Shown here in pieces: positions 37,237-49,074 of a stretch of DNA of 64,000 nucleotides; position 1 is the stretch's first letter, and every line of letters begins with the position of its first letter. The notes under the pieces are model-generated. The model made no database searches, had not been told where the DNA came from, and saw only the letters and a list, made by a program, of their open reading frames with translations. A program made the position numbers and the translations under genes. This DNA comes from Lepeophtheirus salmonis (taxonomy: Eukaryota > Arthropoda > Copepoda > Siphonostomatoida > Caligidae): assembly GCF_016086655.4 (NCBI RefSeq), contig NC_052136.2:7068001-7132000 (forward strand), written 5' to 3'.

Positions 37237-37664
37237 GATCAAAAAATATCAAAGTTATCATATTTTAGGGCCCATCAAGCTAAGTAGCGGCCCTTCCTCA
37301 CCTTCAACCGCATGGAGATATTGTAAATTCTCTTTCTCGAGACCCCAGTCTGCTCCCAGATGGTCTTCTGAAACAACATCACGAGGAGGAACGTTTCAGT
37401 CTCAAACCTCATCTCGTACTGTGTACTCATGTAGCGGCTAGGACAATTTTTTACATAGCATTCGACAGTTAATTATATATTTTACAACTTTGCTCTTCGG
37501 AAAATTGTAAAAATTGACTCGTAGCACTCAAAATTTGCGTAATAAAGATAATTAAATAGTAACAGTTGGCCCGATATAACGGTATCTTAAGATTATTACT
37601 ACTTCCTACTGAACCCAGTCATCTACCAGTTTTATATCATGTGAAATAAATCAAAGGATTGACA

Positions 37665-37890
37665 CCAAGTGTTGTGTTAGTCTTTATTTAGTCGGTCCAG
37701 TACAGGTATAGGATCATCCCTATCAATCCTTGCTCCGATCCTTAAGAATGTCAGAACTAAAACCGATTAATAAGAAATAAATTTGATTGATGTCATTAAG
37801 ACCAGAACTTAATAAGTTTTGGGAATTATATGTAGGTCAAAACTGGATGGGACTGTAGTTTTCAGTCCTAAACGGGGAGTAGCACAAAAC
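37665..37890. repeat. dispersed non-autonomous element, copy 2
   Basis: AGTGTTGTGTTAGTCTTTAT, TTAGTCGGTCCAGTACAGGT, ATAAGTTTTGGG, then TAGTTTTCAGTCCTAAACGG and GGAGTAGCACAAAACTA parallel the copy at 19.6 kb. No coding capacity. Confidence 0.4.
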
Positions 37891-39819
37891 TATTAACACT
37901 TATCAAAAAAATGTTGAAGTAGACAGTATATATCCCTTAATTGTAATTAATAAAAACCATTGTGTAATAGCTTTACATATAACCCATGTCGAATAAATGA
38001 AATAAAACAAAAGTACATTTGAGTACATATAAAATTAGAATGGCTTTAAATTGGTTTGGTCCAATGTAGTTTACTAGACAAAATGCATATCTCTAAAGGA
38101 TTTATAATATTGATTATAGACTTATGCTTTAAAAAATATACGGATTTACATATCTAATCCCATATTTATCGAATTAAAGGGGATTTAATGTTTGCTAAAT
38201 CCTATCATTTATATACTTGAATTAATATTCTACTATATTAATGTAAAATATTCAGGGTCATTAAGACCCTGTTTGTGACCAAAATCAAACCTTCTTTTCT
38301 TTCTCCCTTTCTATATATCCCTTTCGATGCCCTCTTCCCTTCTCCCTGGGTATCTTTTTAAATCTTTTTCCCTCCCTTCTCTGTTCTTCTTCCCCTCATT
38401 CTTTGTTTCTATTCCCCACTATTCAGCAATGCAACTCAGGCATCCTCTGCTTATAAATATATACATTTATAATAATAAAATTATTCATATCCGTAATTAT
38501 ATTACGGTGTAGATAATTTTTTGGGCTAAGCTCCCCAAATGGTGAAAGCTAGAAATGCCCCTGTGTAAGAGTATAACTCTATTTAAGTTAAAGTATATCT
38601 TTCACTCCCTAGGCTGGACTTACATTAAGTTCAATATTTATTATATAAAGTATAGTTTGAAAACTTTTTAAACCTTATTTTTCTTTATTTAACAAATAAC
38701 AATTTTTCATCTCAATTTCTTTGTCTTAGAGTCAAGGTCAATTTTGCTCCGAGTATCAATCTATGTTTAAACAACATGATGATTTTTGTGGATATAAAAT
38801 GTTTTTGTTTTGAGTAAGCTGCTATAAACATCTTTACATCAAGGGATTTATAATATAACATTTTTAACTTAAAAAATATATGAAAAAAATAGCTTTTATT
38901 TTATGTTATTTGTAATTCAGTATTTTAAAGTTCAAACGATTCCACAAAATTTGACTTGTTCAAAAATCTTTTGAGCCTCATTTTCAAAATCTAGTATTAC
39001 TTGACACTTAAAATCACGAATTTGTAAGTACTTTTTCATATCGTACCTATTTTTCGAAATTTTTTGAGTATTTTTACGAATCCAATGTTTTATAGAAAAT
39101 CCATTTTTTTTGTACCTGTAAAGTAAAAGCCCCCTTATATGCCCCCCCCCCTAAATCAGTACCCTTGTTTGAGCATCACCATGTTCAAAAGAGACATCCA
39201 ATACAAAGTTTAAACCCCCTAGACACAACAGTTTGGGCACCTATAAAGGGCACGCACACACAAACTCTATTATATATATAGAGAGATATATTATTTGAAG
39301 ATAAGACATGTTCTATAACGAATTGAGAATTTTCCACTTCCCTTCCATTTCCTTTTTTTTACATTTATCTGTCAGGTAGATTTAAGCTTTAAAACAAAGT
39401 AGCAAAATGCATCTGTCAGCTTGAGTAGATTCAAAGTCCTTCCTATGCAAGATGTTGATTTTTATTATGGAACAGATGACGTCACTTTTTGTCATTTTCC
39501 CCTATGTTGTATGCAATTTTTTTCCCTCTTCGCAGAATTTACCTTTTAATTCAACTATTTGGAATATTTTTAATTCAAACTAACTTATAGAAATATTGAT
39601 CACATAATCTTCGTTTTGCTACTTGGGGTATAGTTTTGGGGTAGATACAAAATAAAAACCCATGAATATATTCTTGGAAACCTTGTTGTTAAAATTGTTT
39701 CAAAATATGTTAATAACTCAGAAATTAATAAAGTATCCTTCACTAAAAAGTCAGATATAGGAAATATTCTTATTACTAGAGTAAGGTATCTGTATTTATG
39801 AGTGTCTGAAAAACAGTCA

Positions 39820-39905
39820 CAGGGTAAACTTTATATAGTGCTCCCTGATGGATATCATAAACATCTTTTTTAATCTAAGAAATAACAAGTTAGTCGTATA
39901 AGGGT
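39820..39905 (+). repeat. dispersed repeat, copy 2 (ACTGGGTGCACTG family)
   Basis: TATATAGTGCTCCCTGATGG, ATATCATAAACATC and TAATCTAAGAAATAACAA, then TTAGTCGTATAA, match the core of the family at 20.1 kb. It is truncated at the 3' side. Confidence 0.5.
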
Positions 39906-40029
39906 AGATTACCACATCTCTTGTGATAGATTCAGAAATACATGACCAATTATATTATATTTTCAATAATAGGCAAAAAAAAAAATGTTTACAAAACATG
40001 TAGACAATGTTTTTGCAAAAAAAAATTCA

Positions 40030-40919
40030 CTCAATATGGTCTCCTTCATTATCAATCCCAGCCTTTACACGTCGCCTGAAGGCCATGCTGGAAATGATGA
40101 CAAACTCATCTGACAAGTTGTCCAATGTAGCCGCTATAGAGGACTTCAGCGAATCCACATTTGGGCATGAGGTCCTGTTGGTTTCCTTCTCCTAATTGGG
40201 CTATTCAGAAAAGTTCAATGGACTTAAATCTGTTGAAGAAAGGTCCATATCTCTTTGAGCCATGTTATCTATGCAGAACTTTTGACACTTGGCAGACGTG
40301 TGAGAGGAGACACCGTCCTGAGTCGACAAATAGTTACCCTCCGGGTAGTTGGTCTTCAGCCAAGGTAAGATGGTGTACTCAAGCACCTTATAGTTGGGTT
40401 ACTGGCCAATTTTCTGCCTAGCCTGAAAAAGAACAGATGCATCTTCTTTCCATCAGAGGCCACTACGCCGAGGACAATTGTTGGACAGGATATTTTGTTT
40501 GGTAAACCCTTTGGACCTCTTCTTTTGTTTCTACAAGTCAGCGGTCCTTCCGATGATTATGGAATTGATCAACTGTGAAAATCTTCATGCCCGAGAAAAT
40601 TTTCACTATTGACATTTCACCTTGATCCATGCGAGAATTTTCTTGCTCCTCTCGAGTCTCCTGGCTTTCATACCCTCTGTTCGAATGTGGCATGCAGTTT
40701 TTATAAAAGAAACTAATCCCAAGTTTTGCTTTATAGTCTCCCAGATGGTCCTAGGAGTCACAGAGAAGTAGTTGGCGAGGCGATTCATCGACTTAGTCGG
40801 ATCCTCCTTTATATTCTTCTCTAAACTTAACAAGAACTTCGTATCCCTATTTATATTATGTCTCCACTTCCTGACATCTTGGAAAGGTCTTCTCCCTTTC
40901 TTTTTTCATCTTGGCCATC
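40030..40919 (-). mobile_element. mariner-like transposase relic (maT-like lineage)
   Basis: The minus strand starts near 40919 (MAKMKKE...) and includes NIKEDPTKSMNRLANYF, the helix-turn-helix segment shared with the element at 28.7 kb. The first catalytic site near 40590 reads FSGMKIFTVD instead of FSDEK, so the first Asp is lost. The second Asp block is at 40386-40201 (STQDGVSSHTS). The C-terminus, near 40040, reads RVKAGIDNEGDHIE then a stop. Several frame breaks separate these parts. Terminal repeats are not visible. Confidence 0.7.
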
Positions 40920-41211
40920 CTAAAAACTAGGCTTCTAATACACTTAACAATGTACATAATCTTCATCACATCAACTTTAGCATTTAGGAGATCAGAGGTG
41001 CGCTGCCTTTTTGTTTACTGTTCGCTCATGATGATAAAATGACTAAATGATTAGTATAGTTTGTTGATGTAAAAAAGACGGCATAAACCTTTTCATTGTA
41101 ATGAGAAAATAAATATTAATGAACAGTCTACGTTTACTTGCCCTACCCTATATATATATACCCCATCTATCCTGAGTGTACACGTCAAAGTATATATATA
41201 TATATACATAT

Positions 41212-41839
41212 CAGGTGCGGTGAAGAAATGTTTAAACTTCGTTGTTGCTACATAAATCAAGGTTTTTGTGAATGCATCAAATTTTTTCGGTCAAATACTA
41301 AAAATAAACAAAAATTAGATCTTCGTAAGTGTCTTAGAAACCCATAAAATGCAATCTAAACGACACCAACGATTTTCGGTCGTTGCACTTTTGGACGCTG
41401 GCAAGAAACCAACGGAGGAGAAGTGGATACCATGCACGCACGTCCAAAAAGGCCCAAAAGTGGTTGGAGGACTATGTGCCAATTGGCCCCCACACTCACC
41501 AAATGCCAACTCATTGGACTTAACTTTTTGGGGGCACGTTGAGGCCAAGGCCTGCACCGTCCATCGCCCAAATATCAACAACCTTAATGATTTATGTCAA
41601 CCAGCACTGAGATGCCATTGCGGATGTAGTCTATGGCATGGACTATATCTGCATCGGTGCAAGGCCTTTCGTGGCTACCTGGCAGCCTTCATTACACCCA
41701 AAAGGGGCTACATCGAAGATTAAGGTAGCCAAGACATCCTATTAGTTATTTTTATTCTATGAACATTCAGCAACTGTTTGCTGAAATACATCTTCATAAA
41801 CCACTAAATTGAAAGTTTGCTTTTTTTTGCCGCACCCGG
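41212..41839 (+). mobile_element. internally deleted mariner-like element with terminal repeats
   Basis: The left end CAGGTGCGGTGAAGAAATG at 41212 is mirrored by the right end, which reversed reads CCGGGTGCGGCAAAAAAAAG. Both are followed by an AAACTT-type stretch, and TA repeats flank both sides. At 628 bp it keeps only the C-terminal third of a transposase: WPPHSPNANSLDLTFWGHVE, VHRPNINNLNDL, then AAFITPKRGYIED and a stop at 41722. The N-terminal half and first catalytic blocks are gone, so it could only move with help from another copy. Confidence 0.75.
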
Positions 41840-41847
41840 TATATATA

Positions 41848-42460
41848 CACTGGCTAGAAAAAGGTTTGGGAAAAAATACCTTTATGTCATTTTCATTAAT
41901 GTTTTATGACTTATAAATATTTTTTTACATTAACCTCATGAAAGCCATTTCATTTGGACAGATATTAATTGGAAGGAAGTTTGTTTTTCAACATGACAAC
42001 GACCCAAACCATACATTCAAGCTCTTCAAAAACTTATTGGAAAAGAAAGAAGCCTCTCACATCTTATCTATTATGCAATAGCTAGCTGAATTCCCTAATT
42101 AGGATCTAATAGAGCTATTGTGGGAATACCTAGACAGAAACACTCTGGAAAAGTCTCATACAAGTAATAATGAGTTGTGGAACATTTTGCAGAATGTTTA
42201 GAATGATATTACAACTGCCTATCTTGAAAAACTAGGAGTAATAATGTGAAAAGTCTGTAAACCATTTATAGCGGCAATAAGAGGATTTTTTGATGAAACT
42301 AAAATTTAAACAAAAATACCTTGATTTTTATAATTTTATACCCACATTGAACCATATTTTTTCTTCATTTTAATAGCCAAATTACTACGTTATCTGATGA
42401 TAAAGTAATTAAAAACCTAAGTGAAAATCCATTTTTTTCTAAAGCTTTTGCTTGCCAGTG
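41848..42460 (+). mobile_element. Tc1-like element, internally deleted
   Basis: The ends CACTGGCTAGAAAAAGGTTT and, reversed, CACTGGCAAGCAAAAGCTTT are inverted repeats, each flanked by TA (41846-41847 and 42461-42462). The 613 bp body encodes the C-terminal part of a Tc1-type (DDE) transposase. It has VFQHDNDPNHT with the second Asp, DLIELLWEYLD with the Glu, then LEKLGV and AAIRGFFDETKI before a stop at the end. Four or more in-frame stops break it. Only 8 bp separates it from the previous element. Confidence 0.75.
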
Positions 42461-42759
42461 TATAAACAGTTAGACGTGTATATGCACGATAGATGTGTTA
42501 ACCGCCTGTAAAGAAATATTACAAGTGTGTGCATATATACATGGCCTGTTTTTGTTTGTTTTTGTCATTGCTTTCAGATCTATATCATAATTCGAATATG
42601 TTAAGATTATATAAAATATAAACGCTTGTATGTAATAATGAACTAACTCTCTGTGGCGTTTTGTATATAGTATACGCGGAGCACTGGGGTCTTTTTAGTA
42701 AACGATCTAGAGATTAAAGTACTCATCAGGCATCACTTCATATATTTTTTTGTCTCAAA

Positions 42760-42960
42760 CTCTTATTATTAGTATTTCATTCTTGAAGAGAGAACCCATA
42801 TGAATTGATATAAGTATTGAGTATTGTGAGTTTAATTATGAAATACGTAGAGTAACACCGAGGGTTTCTTGTGGAGTTATCTTCTATATTATTAAAGCAT
42901 AATTTGTCTTTTGGCCGACGCCTAATTACTCTGAGCAATGCCGAATAACTTCCTACGAGA
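42760..42960 (+). repeat. dispersed repeat family, partial copy
   Basis: TCTTATTATTAGTATTTCAT, TCTTGAAGAGAGAACC, ATGAATTGATATAAGTATTG and TTTCTTGTGGAGTTATCTTC, then CCGACGCCTAATTACTC, match 660-900 and the 5' part of the 54.8 kb copy. Confidence 0.45.
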
Positions 42961-45282
42961 GATTACATAAAGAGTTGATCAAAAATATGATAAGATACAC
43001 AAGATAGAACAAAAATATTTCAGCCTCCGGATTGGATAAACATCCAAAATAATATATAAGGGCAATATACTTTCAAATACTGTGGAAATTTTTAGGTATA
43101 CATAAAGTATACGTAAATTTAATTGTATGATGATAAAAAATATTATGTGCCAAAATATTTTCCTATATCTATTTTTAATGTAATTGTATATTCTTTGGGT
43201 ATTAAAAATAAAAACATAATTTCAAAGAATTACATTTTGAAGGTTATGTGATTTCAGAAAATGTTCCGAATATATTTGGTTATTATTTTTTTGTAAATCT
43301 TTTGATTTTTTGTATAATATTTCCCATTTATACAATAATAAAAAATAATGAATAAAGTATATTTTTCAAAAAAACAAAGAATTACTGTCCAAAATTTCAA
43401 TAAAATTCGTTAAATTTAGGTATTGTATTCAAATTTATGGGATAACTTCTTTGAACGAGTGCCAAATTGTCGTAACTCAAATATTTTTAGGTTTAAGCTT
43501 GTATTTTTTATTTTCATTATGAAGAATGGTGTTCTGTAATTTTTTTTACAATAAAATTGATCTGAAAAACTAATTTCATAAATCTGATTTTATCATTTTT
43601 AAATCTTCTACTTCTGGAACGACATACAAATTGGGAATAACGAGAATATCTAATTTGCAGCGAGTCCAAATTTAATGTTTTTTTGTTTTTTTTTTAAATT
43701 GACGATGATTTTGTGGAAGACTACAAATGTAATCCAGACTCAATTTTGATAAAAAATATTACAGCTTGCTTTATTGTTGACAACTCAGAAATATTATTGG
43801 TAATTTCATAATAACATTTCTTAAGTTATTTGTATTATGAAATATAATTTATATCAATAACAAAAACTCATCAAATTAAAGACCGTAAATATACAATCAA
43901 AGAAGTTATTGAAAACAGAAATTAAATTAAGTAAAAACTAATACTGTGTTTGAAAGGGAAATAACAATAGTTTTTTCCTATTACATTTAGTATTAATGTA
44001 GCTATTGTATTTTTAACAATTTCGAAATCCAAATAATATGCAACATATGCTTATTAGTAAAAAGTGAAACGTTTGTTGGATATTTTTTTCACCGTAGAAA
44101 AGTTTATATACATGTATATTAATTTAGTTTGTCAAATAGTCGATTAATACTTTTAATTTACCTATAAGTTATAACTCCCTTATTTGTATTCCATCTTCTT
44201 CACAGACTTGTTCTCATATCCTTTGACTATATTATATAGAATTACAATTTCCTCCACAATAAACAACTTTCATTCATGAACTATTTATACAAAGTTTTTA
44301 TCTTCTTTTTTCCATTTTTTTATGTAGATAGTTTATTTATTATTCAGATTTCCAATTTAAAACGCACGCTTAGTGTTTTTTTGATAATGGTTATGCAAAT
44401 TAATTAAGAAATGTATTCAGCTAACATTTTTTTCTAAATCAATAAGAAATCCTAATATTGATATGTTATGTAAATGTACAAATGTGCATTCTTTTGAGAC
44501 TTTTTTTGTATATATAAATACCTTTATTTTAATATCCTAAGAAGGGAGCTTAACATCGTGGATGTTTTTTTGGGATATTTAAAAAATATTTACTACCTGT
44601 TTTCTATTTGGCTGGCCTGTAAATCTACGTCATTTTTATCCTTATTGAGAATATTTCTCCTTATATACTCATATCTGTTAGGTTTCACAGCGTTTTGTAC
44701 CTGTTCCTTATCCTTTGTCAGTATTCTGAACGTTGATTGGTTATTATTCAAATTAGCTATTGTTAAATTATGAACAATTCCTATCAATTATTAAGTAATG
44801 AATCCTTAATTATTAACCACACCAGATAATTGCCAACTATTTTAAAACATTTTTTGTCTGTTTTCCTTTCATCAGTAGTACAATCTTTCTATTAAAAAAA
44901 TTTCGGTTTTAACTTTGTTGAATAGGATCCCTTTTTTCAGTAACAAAATTGATTCTCGGCAATGATACTTACTTTGATCCAGAAATTAACACCAAATTTG
45001 TTATTTTCTTTCACAATTATACTCTTTAAATCTTACACATCCATTTACTGACCAGTCGCAGCAGATAAAGATGGAAGTAATAATTTACTTTTAAAATCTT
45101 TGATTTTAAAAGGATACGTTTAAAAAATTTCTTCATAGAAGTTGTGTACTATAAAATTGCTTTATATATTAGTTTTCGATGGCATAGAGATGCCACTTAC
45201 GTCTATTACATATTTTAAGAAATTCAGAGTTATATGTATTTAAAGGATAAGTTTATTTCATCCTTACTTTTTTTCAAGGCAT

Positions 45283-45431
45283 GGATCTATTTCCCTCTCC
45301 TTGAGACTCCATGGGAACATATGTGAATTCTCCGGTTTTTTTATAACCCGGATAACTTGTTTGAATCTTGAGGCCAAAAACTGTGTGGTATTCCTTCATT
45401 TGAATAAATTTTAATAGTGAAACAGTTCTTA
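45283..45431 (-). CDS. possible terminal exon of an unrecognised gene
   Basis: After an acceptor-like TTATTTCTAAG, the minus strand is open for about 50 codons. It reads TVSLLKFIQMKEYHTVFGLK, then GYKKTGEFTYVPMESQGEGN, and stops at TGA. The sequence is balanced and polar, like a C-terminal tail. Upstream on the same strand (46060-45826) another 78-codon frame without an early Met is open (FNNSEDPSCFESLAIHKSAF...). The two cannot be joined with confidence and no family is recognised. Confidence 0.25.
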
Positions 45432-46439
45432 GAAATAATATATTAACTTATCAATTCAAACGAGTAAGTTGGTCTGTTCAAGGAGTGTACATAAATAGGG
45501 TTTTAAGCGATAGTTAACTTTATTTGTTTAAGCTTTTTCTTTTAATTTAAGAAATTCCGATATTTTTAACATTTATTCCATAGCGAGAGCGTTATTAACG
45601 TTAACTTTTCAACTCTATTCTTTATTCTGTCTTAGAAAAAAACAGGGTTGTGTGCAGAATGTGTAATTTACCGATGTTTAGCAGAAACCCTGTTCAACAC
45701 ACTGGGACAAACCAGGAAAGTGTTTATAGAGAAGTTAAAAGTTTTTCCACAGTCCTTACATGGAGCATTATAAAAATAAGACCAGCCAAGATTTGAAACT
45801 GCCTCGTAAATTTTTATTGTCATAGATATATATTAAGGAATCTCTCTATTTTTTTATCACAAGAGAACGGAAGATTTGAAAATTTTCTAAAATTCTTAAA
45901 ATCTCTCAAATATAACATTTTCAAGTGCCATGGTGTAGGAGGATTGTGTTTCTTAGTAGTCCTAAAAAGTGAAAAACAAAATTTACCCGTCACAAATGCC
46001 GATTTATGTATAGCCAGACTTTCGAAGCAGCTCGGATCCTCTGAATTGTTGAAAAAGTGTTTCTATGCTACATTTCGATGAATTGTATCTATTGTAGCGT
46101 TCGTCTCATGTATTTGTGTTACATAACATAAAACACGAAGAGCAGCAACCTTTGAAAATGAGATTTTCTCGACTGATCCGTTTGACAACATAGTTCCCAT
46201 CATCAGAAACATTTATAGGAGAGTACCCGATTAAGCAGCTCGCCATTCCAGCGGGGAATTTTTTTTATACCAATAAAAATCTTCTGGTATATCTTGGAGA
46301 TAATAAAAGATAGTGGAGTTAGCCACATTCTATAAAATGTTTTGGCCTTTTGAGAGAAGAACTTTGAATGAAGAAACAATATTTTATGCTAAGTTTCAAC
46401 CGTGAAAGGAAGGAAATAAACGCAAATCCACTCCAACTG

Positions 46440-46580
46440 TAGCAAGGATATATAGATTCGAGTTACTCCGATGTTAATCTTCAATTCTATTCCGAGCCTA
46501 ACTAGAACTTACACTTATAACTCCAGAGCAAACGCTCATTATTATTATCTGTCTTTCGTGAGCACACGGCCTAATTATTA
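46440..46580 (-). repeat. dispersed repeat family, reverse copy
   Basis: TATTCCGAGCCTAACTAGAA, CTTACACTTATAACTCC and GAGCAAACGCTCATTATTAT match 31610-31760 and the reverse of the 54.8 kb family copy. Confidence 0.4.
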
Positions 46581-47639
46581 CTTAATTCTTAGATGTTCTG
46601 CCTTCCAAAACCAAATCATAGCAGGTTGGGAAAATAAAAAAGCCTATTGACATTGCCATTTAGAAAAAGTTATTCCTTCCAGAAAAAAGGCAGGTTCACA
46701 CAACGTAGAAATTCTACTTTGAGACTTTCATTACTCTTCCTTTCTTTCCGCCTCTGCTATGAACATCCAGATACTAAAGACATCCCTTGCTTCAGATAAT
46801 TTATAATACATTTTTGCATTCATTAGTTTAAAATGAGCGCATTTCCTTCATTTTTAATATATTTTAAAATTGAAAATATCAAACATGAATGTTGCCCCTT
46901 TTTATAATGAGTTCAAACCGACTTCTCTATAAATCGTTGTACTTCTGATGAGAGGAAAGAGGAAGAAAATATATTAACAACTAAAAATCATAAAATGAAG
47001 TTTTACCATATGCCCAAAAAGCTCACTGATGGAAGCCCTTTCGGCAAGTGCCCTTAACCATAAGGAGGACAACAGATATGGCACTAGGAATTGCATCATG
47101 AACTTCTTAGTTAACCAACAGATCGCAACAGTTAACAGGTCAATGACTCGGGCTGGTCGATAGGGCCTATACAATTTCTACGTGTTAAAGCTGAAGCAGG
47201 GATTAAAGCTCGGATTGTAGAGCTTCTCAACTCCGACAAGAACAAAACAAGAGGGATCAACTTAACGTGGGCTCCCTGAAACAACGCAACCAATCTTTTC
47301 TCTTCTTTCTTCCCTATTTTGGAAAAGCTTTAAAATTGGTTCACAAGTAATTCATTTCCATTAAATGTGTCATGTAGGATTTGAACCCAAGCCCATTTTT
47401 ACATTCCATTGTTAGGAATTGAAATGTAATTGCATCGTTTACATTGGACTCCTATTAAGAAAATGTATTGATTTTTACAATTTTTTGTTATTGATTTTTA
47501 TTTACTTTTTTCAACTCGAATGCAGTTTATTTATTAATAAAATAATTTTTTTTCAATGTTTTTCTATAAGTTTGAACAATCCAGTTATAAAATCGTCTAA
47601 ATAGAACTAGCACTTTGATCTGAAAAAAAAAGTCCTAGA

Positions 47640-47714
47640 TGACTTAGTCAGAGGGGTGGAATTGGATTAAAATATTTTTGTTCAAAGATATCGAACTCCA
47701 CCTAGTCTGAGTCA
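47640..47714. repeat. short palindromic element
   Basis: TGACTTAGTCAGAGGGGTGG, AATTGGA on the left and, reversed, TGACTCAGACTAGGTGGAGT, TCGA on the right. These imperfect inverted arms of about 25 bp surround about 25 bp of AT-rich sequence. It could be a tiny MITE or a hairpin-forming site. Confidence 0.5.
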
Positions 47715-47859
47715 CTAAATTATGAATAGCTGGAGACACAGAGTTAAAAATGGTTGCTGTACGATTTTTATAGAATAAGATGGATACTTATGTTAAAATC
47801 GTAACAGAGCTTGTTTTCATTTTCATTACTCTATAACCGCAAAATGTTGGTTTAGGTAT

Positions 47860-48848
47860 TATAAACTTCTACATTTTCCTCATCAGCTTCAGATGAATTT
47901 CTGTAGCATTTTTACTTGCTTGTCTCCGGAAGTCCATCAAGGCTTCGCCGGAGACTTCCTTGTCCAGGTTGGCCAAGAACCGTGGAGTGAGCAAGCAGCT
48001 GGTCTCCAAGGCTGTGAATGAGGACCTCGGGTACAGGTCATACCGAATGGCCAAACAACACATCCTCACGGCATCCACGAAGGACACCAGGCTAACCAAC
48101 GGTAAGCGTCTCCTCAATGATCTGAAGAACCATGGAGGAAATATCATCTTCTTCTCCGACGAGAAGAACTGGACTGTCGACAGAAGCTACAACGTCCAGA
48201 ATGACAGGTGGTTTGCCAAGGAGAGAGAAGAGGTCCCTGCGGTCTTCACCATAAAGTTCCGGGCTTCCGTGATGCCCCTGGGTGTCATCTGCAGCACCCG
48301 TGAGGTGATGCCTCCTTTCTTCTTCAATCCCAAGGAAAGGGTTAACGCAATAAGGTACTGCGAAGTCATGGAGGAGTTTCTCATCCTCTGGATAAAGAAT
48401 ACGGCCGCTGGGAGGGAGTTCATATTCCAACAAGACTCAGCACCTGCATACATCGCCATGAGGACCACTAACCTCTTCAACTCCCACACCATCACTTTCT
48501 GGGATCGCAGCACCGGGCCCTCCAACTCCCCCGACCTCAATCCGTGTCATTACTACTGGTAGGGGAAGTTGGAGAGGGAGGTGTGCAAGGTCAGCCACAA
48601 GAGCATCGGGGCCCTGAAGCTTCGTTACGAGGGAGTGGAATGTTGTCGATTCCACGGAAGTCATCAGGGCATGCAAATCCTTTAGGGGCAGGATGGAGAA
48701 GATGGTGGCTGCTGAGGGAGGACATGTTGAATAAATTTATTGTTTAATAGCATGTCTAACTTTTTCATATTAACAAATACACTCCAAATTCCATATTTAT
48801 CAAGCAGGTTGAATTTTAAGATAGTTCCAATTTATCGTGGACACCCTG
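47860..48848 (+). mobile_element. mariner-like element (DD37D), best-preserved transposase, inactivated
   Basis: The longest open transposase frame here (about 47900-48562) starts in a helix-turn-helix segment (SIKASPETSLSRLAKNRGVS). It has the first Asp in FFSDEKNW and the second in FQQDSAPAY. At the third acid position, 37 residues further, it reads SPDLNPCHYYW, His instead of Asp. The next codon after YYW is a TAG, where related copies read through into WG. A shift near 48620 precedes the C-terminus (ACKSFRGRMEKMVAAEGGHVE, stop at 48735). The right terminal repeat ends GTGGACACCCTG at 48848 before TA. The left end is missing. It is relatively GC-rich for this window, suggesting a younger insertion. 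Confidence 0.85.
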
Positions 48849-48854
48849 TATACC

Positions 48855-49060
48855 TATTCAGCAGTTTCCGCAGGTGGGGGGCACAGCCCCTCCCCAAATG
48901 GAGAAATTCAAAAAAATTAGCCCCAAAAAGTCAATTTAAAAATTAGTTTTCCTAAAAAAGGTAATTGAAAGCAAAAAACAAAATTATAGTTTCCAAAAAA
49001 AAATAAAATAAGGATTTCTTATAAAAAGACAATTGTGGGAAAAACCAAAAATTGGGTGGA
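48855..49060. repeat. GC-edged A-rich element fragment
   Basis: GTTTCCGCAGGTGGGGGGCA, CAGCCCCTCCCCAAATGGAG leads into A-rich sequence with repeated AAAAA-TT words. It matches the style of the elements at 25.8, 31.1, 32.2 and 34.1 kb. It abuts the right end of the mariner at 48848. Confidence 0.4.
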
Positions 49061-49074
49061 CAGTCCTATATACA

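Larger units (their letters stand above)
33280..40000. other. gene-poor stretch with scattered elements
   Basis: Apart from the GC-edged element, the MITE and the dispersed repeats listed, there is a poly-G run of 12 (about 36569) and G-rich runs at 37076-37110. The frames at 36344-36637 and 36746-37057 have no recognisable motif. Confidence 0.35.
42463..47638. other. gene-poor AT-rich stretch
   Basis: The phrase TTAGACGTGTA.AT.CA.GATAGATGTG at 42470 also occurs at about 34970. Otherwise there are only dispersed-repeat copies and the exon-like frames at 45283-45431 and 45826-46060. A tRNA-like GGTTCAAATCC (minus strand, about 47380) lacks a matching stem. Confidence 0.35.

Noticed and set aside
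44558..44773. 71-codon hydrophobic plus frame as a membrane peptide
   Set aside because: Part of it is shared with the repeat near 1750, and the composition is that of T-rich sequence.
47360..47400. tRNA gene on the minus strand (GGGTTCAAATCC followed by a stem-like TACATGACAC)
   Set aside because: The 5' acceptor strand and an A-box/D-arm cannot be found at the right distance, so it is at most a tRNA-derived scrap.
48187..48540. 117- and 113-codon minus-strand frames over the 48 kb mariner
   Set aside because: They mirror the real transposase frame on the plus strand, which has the catalytic motifs.
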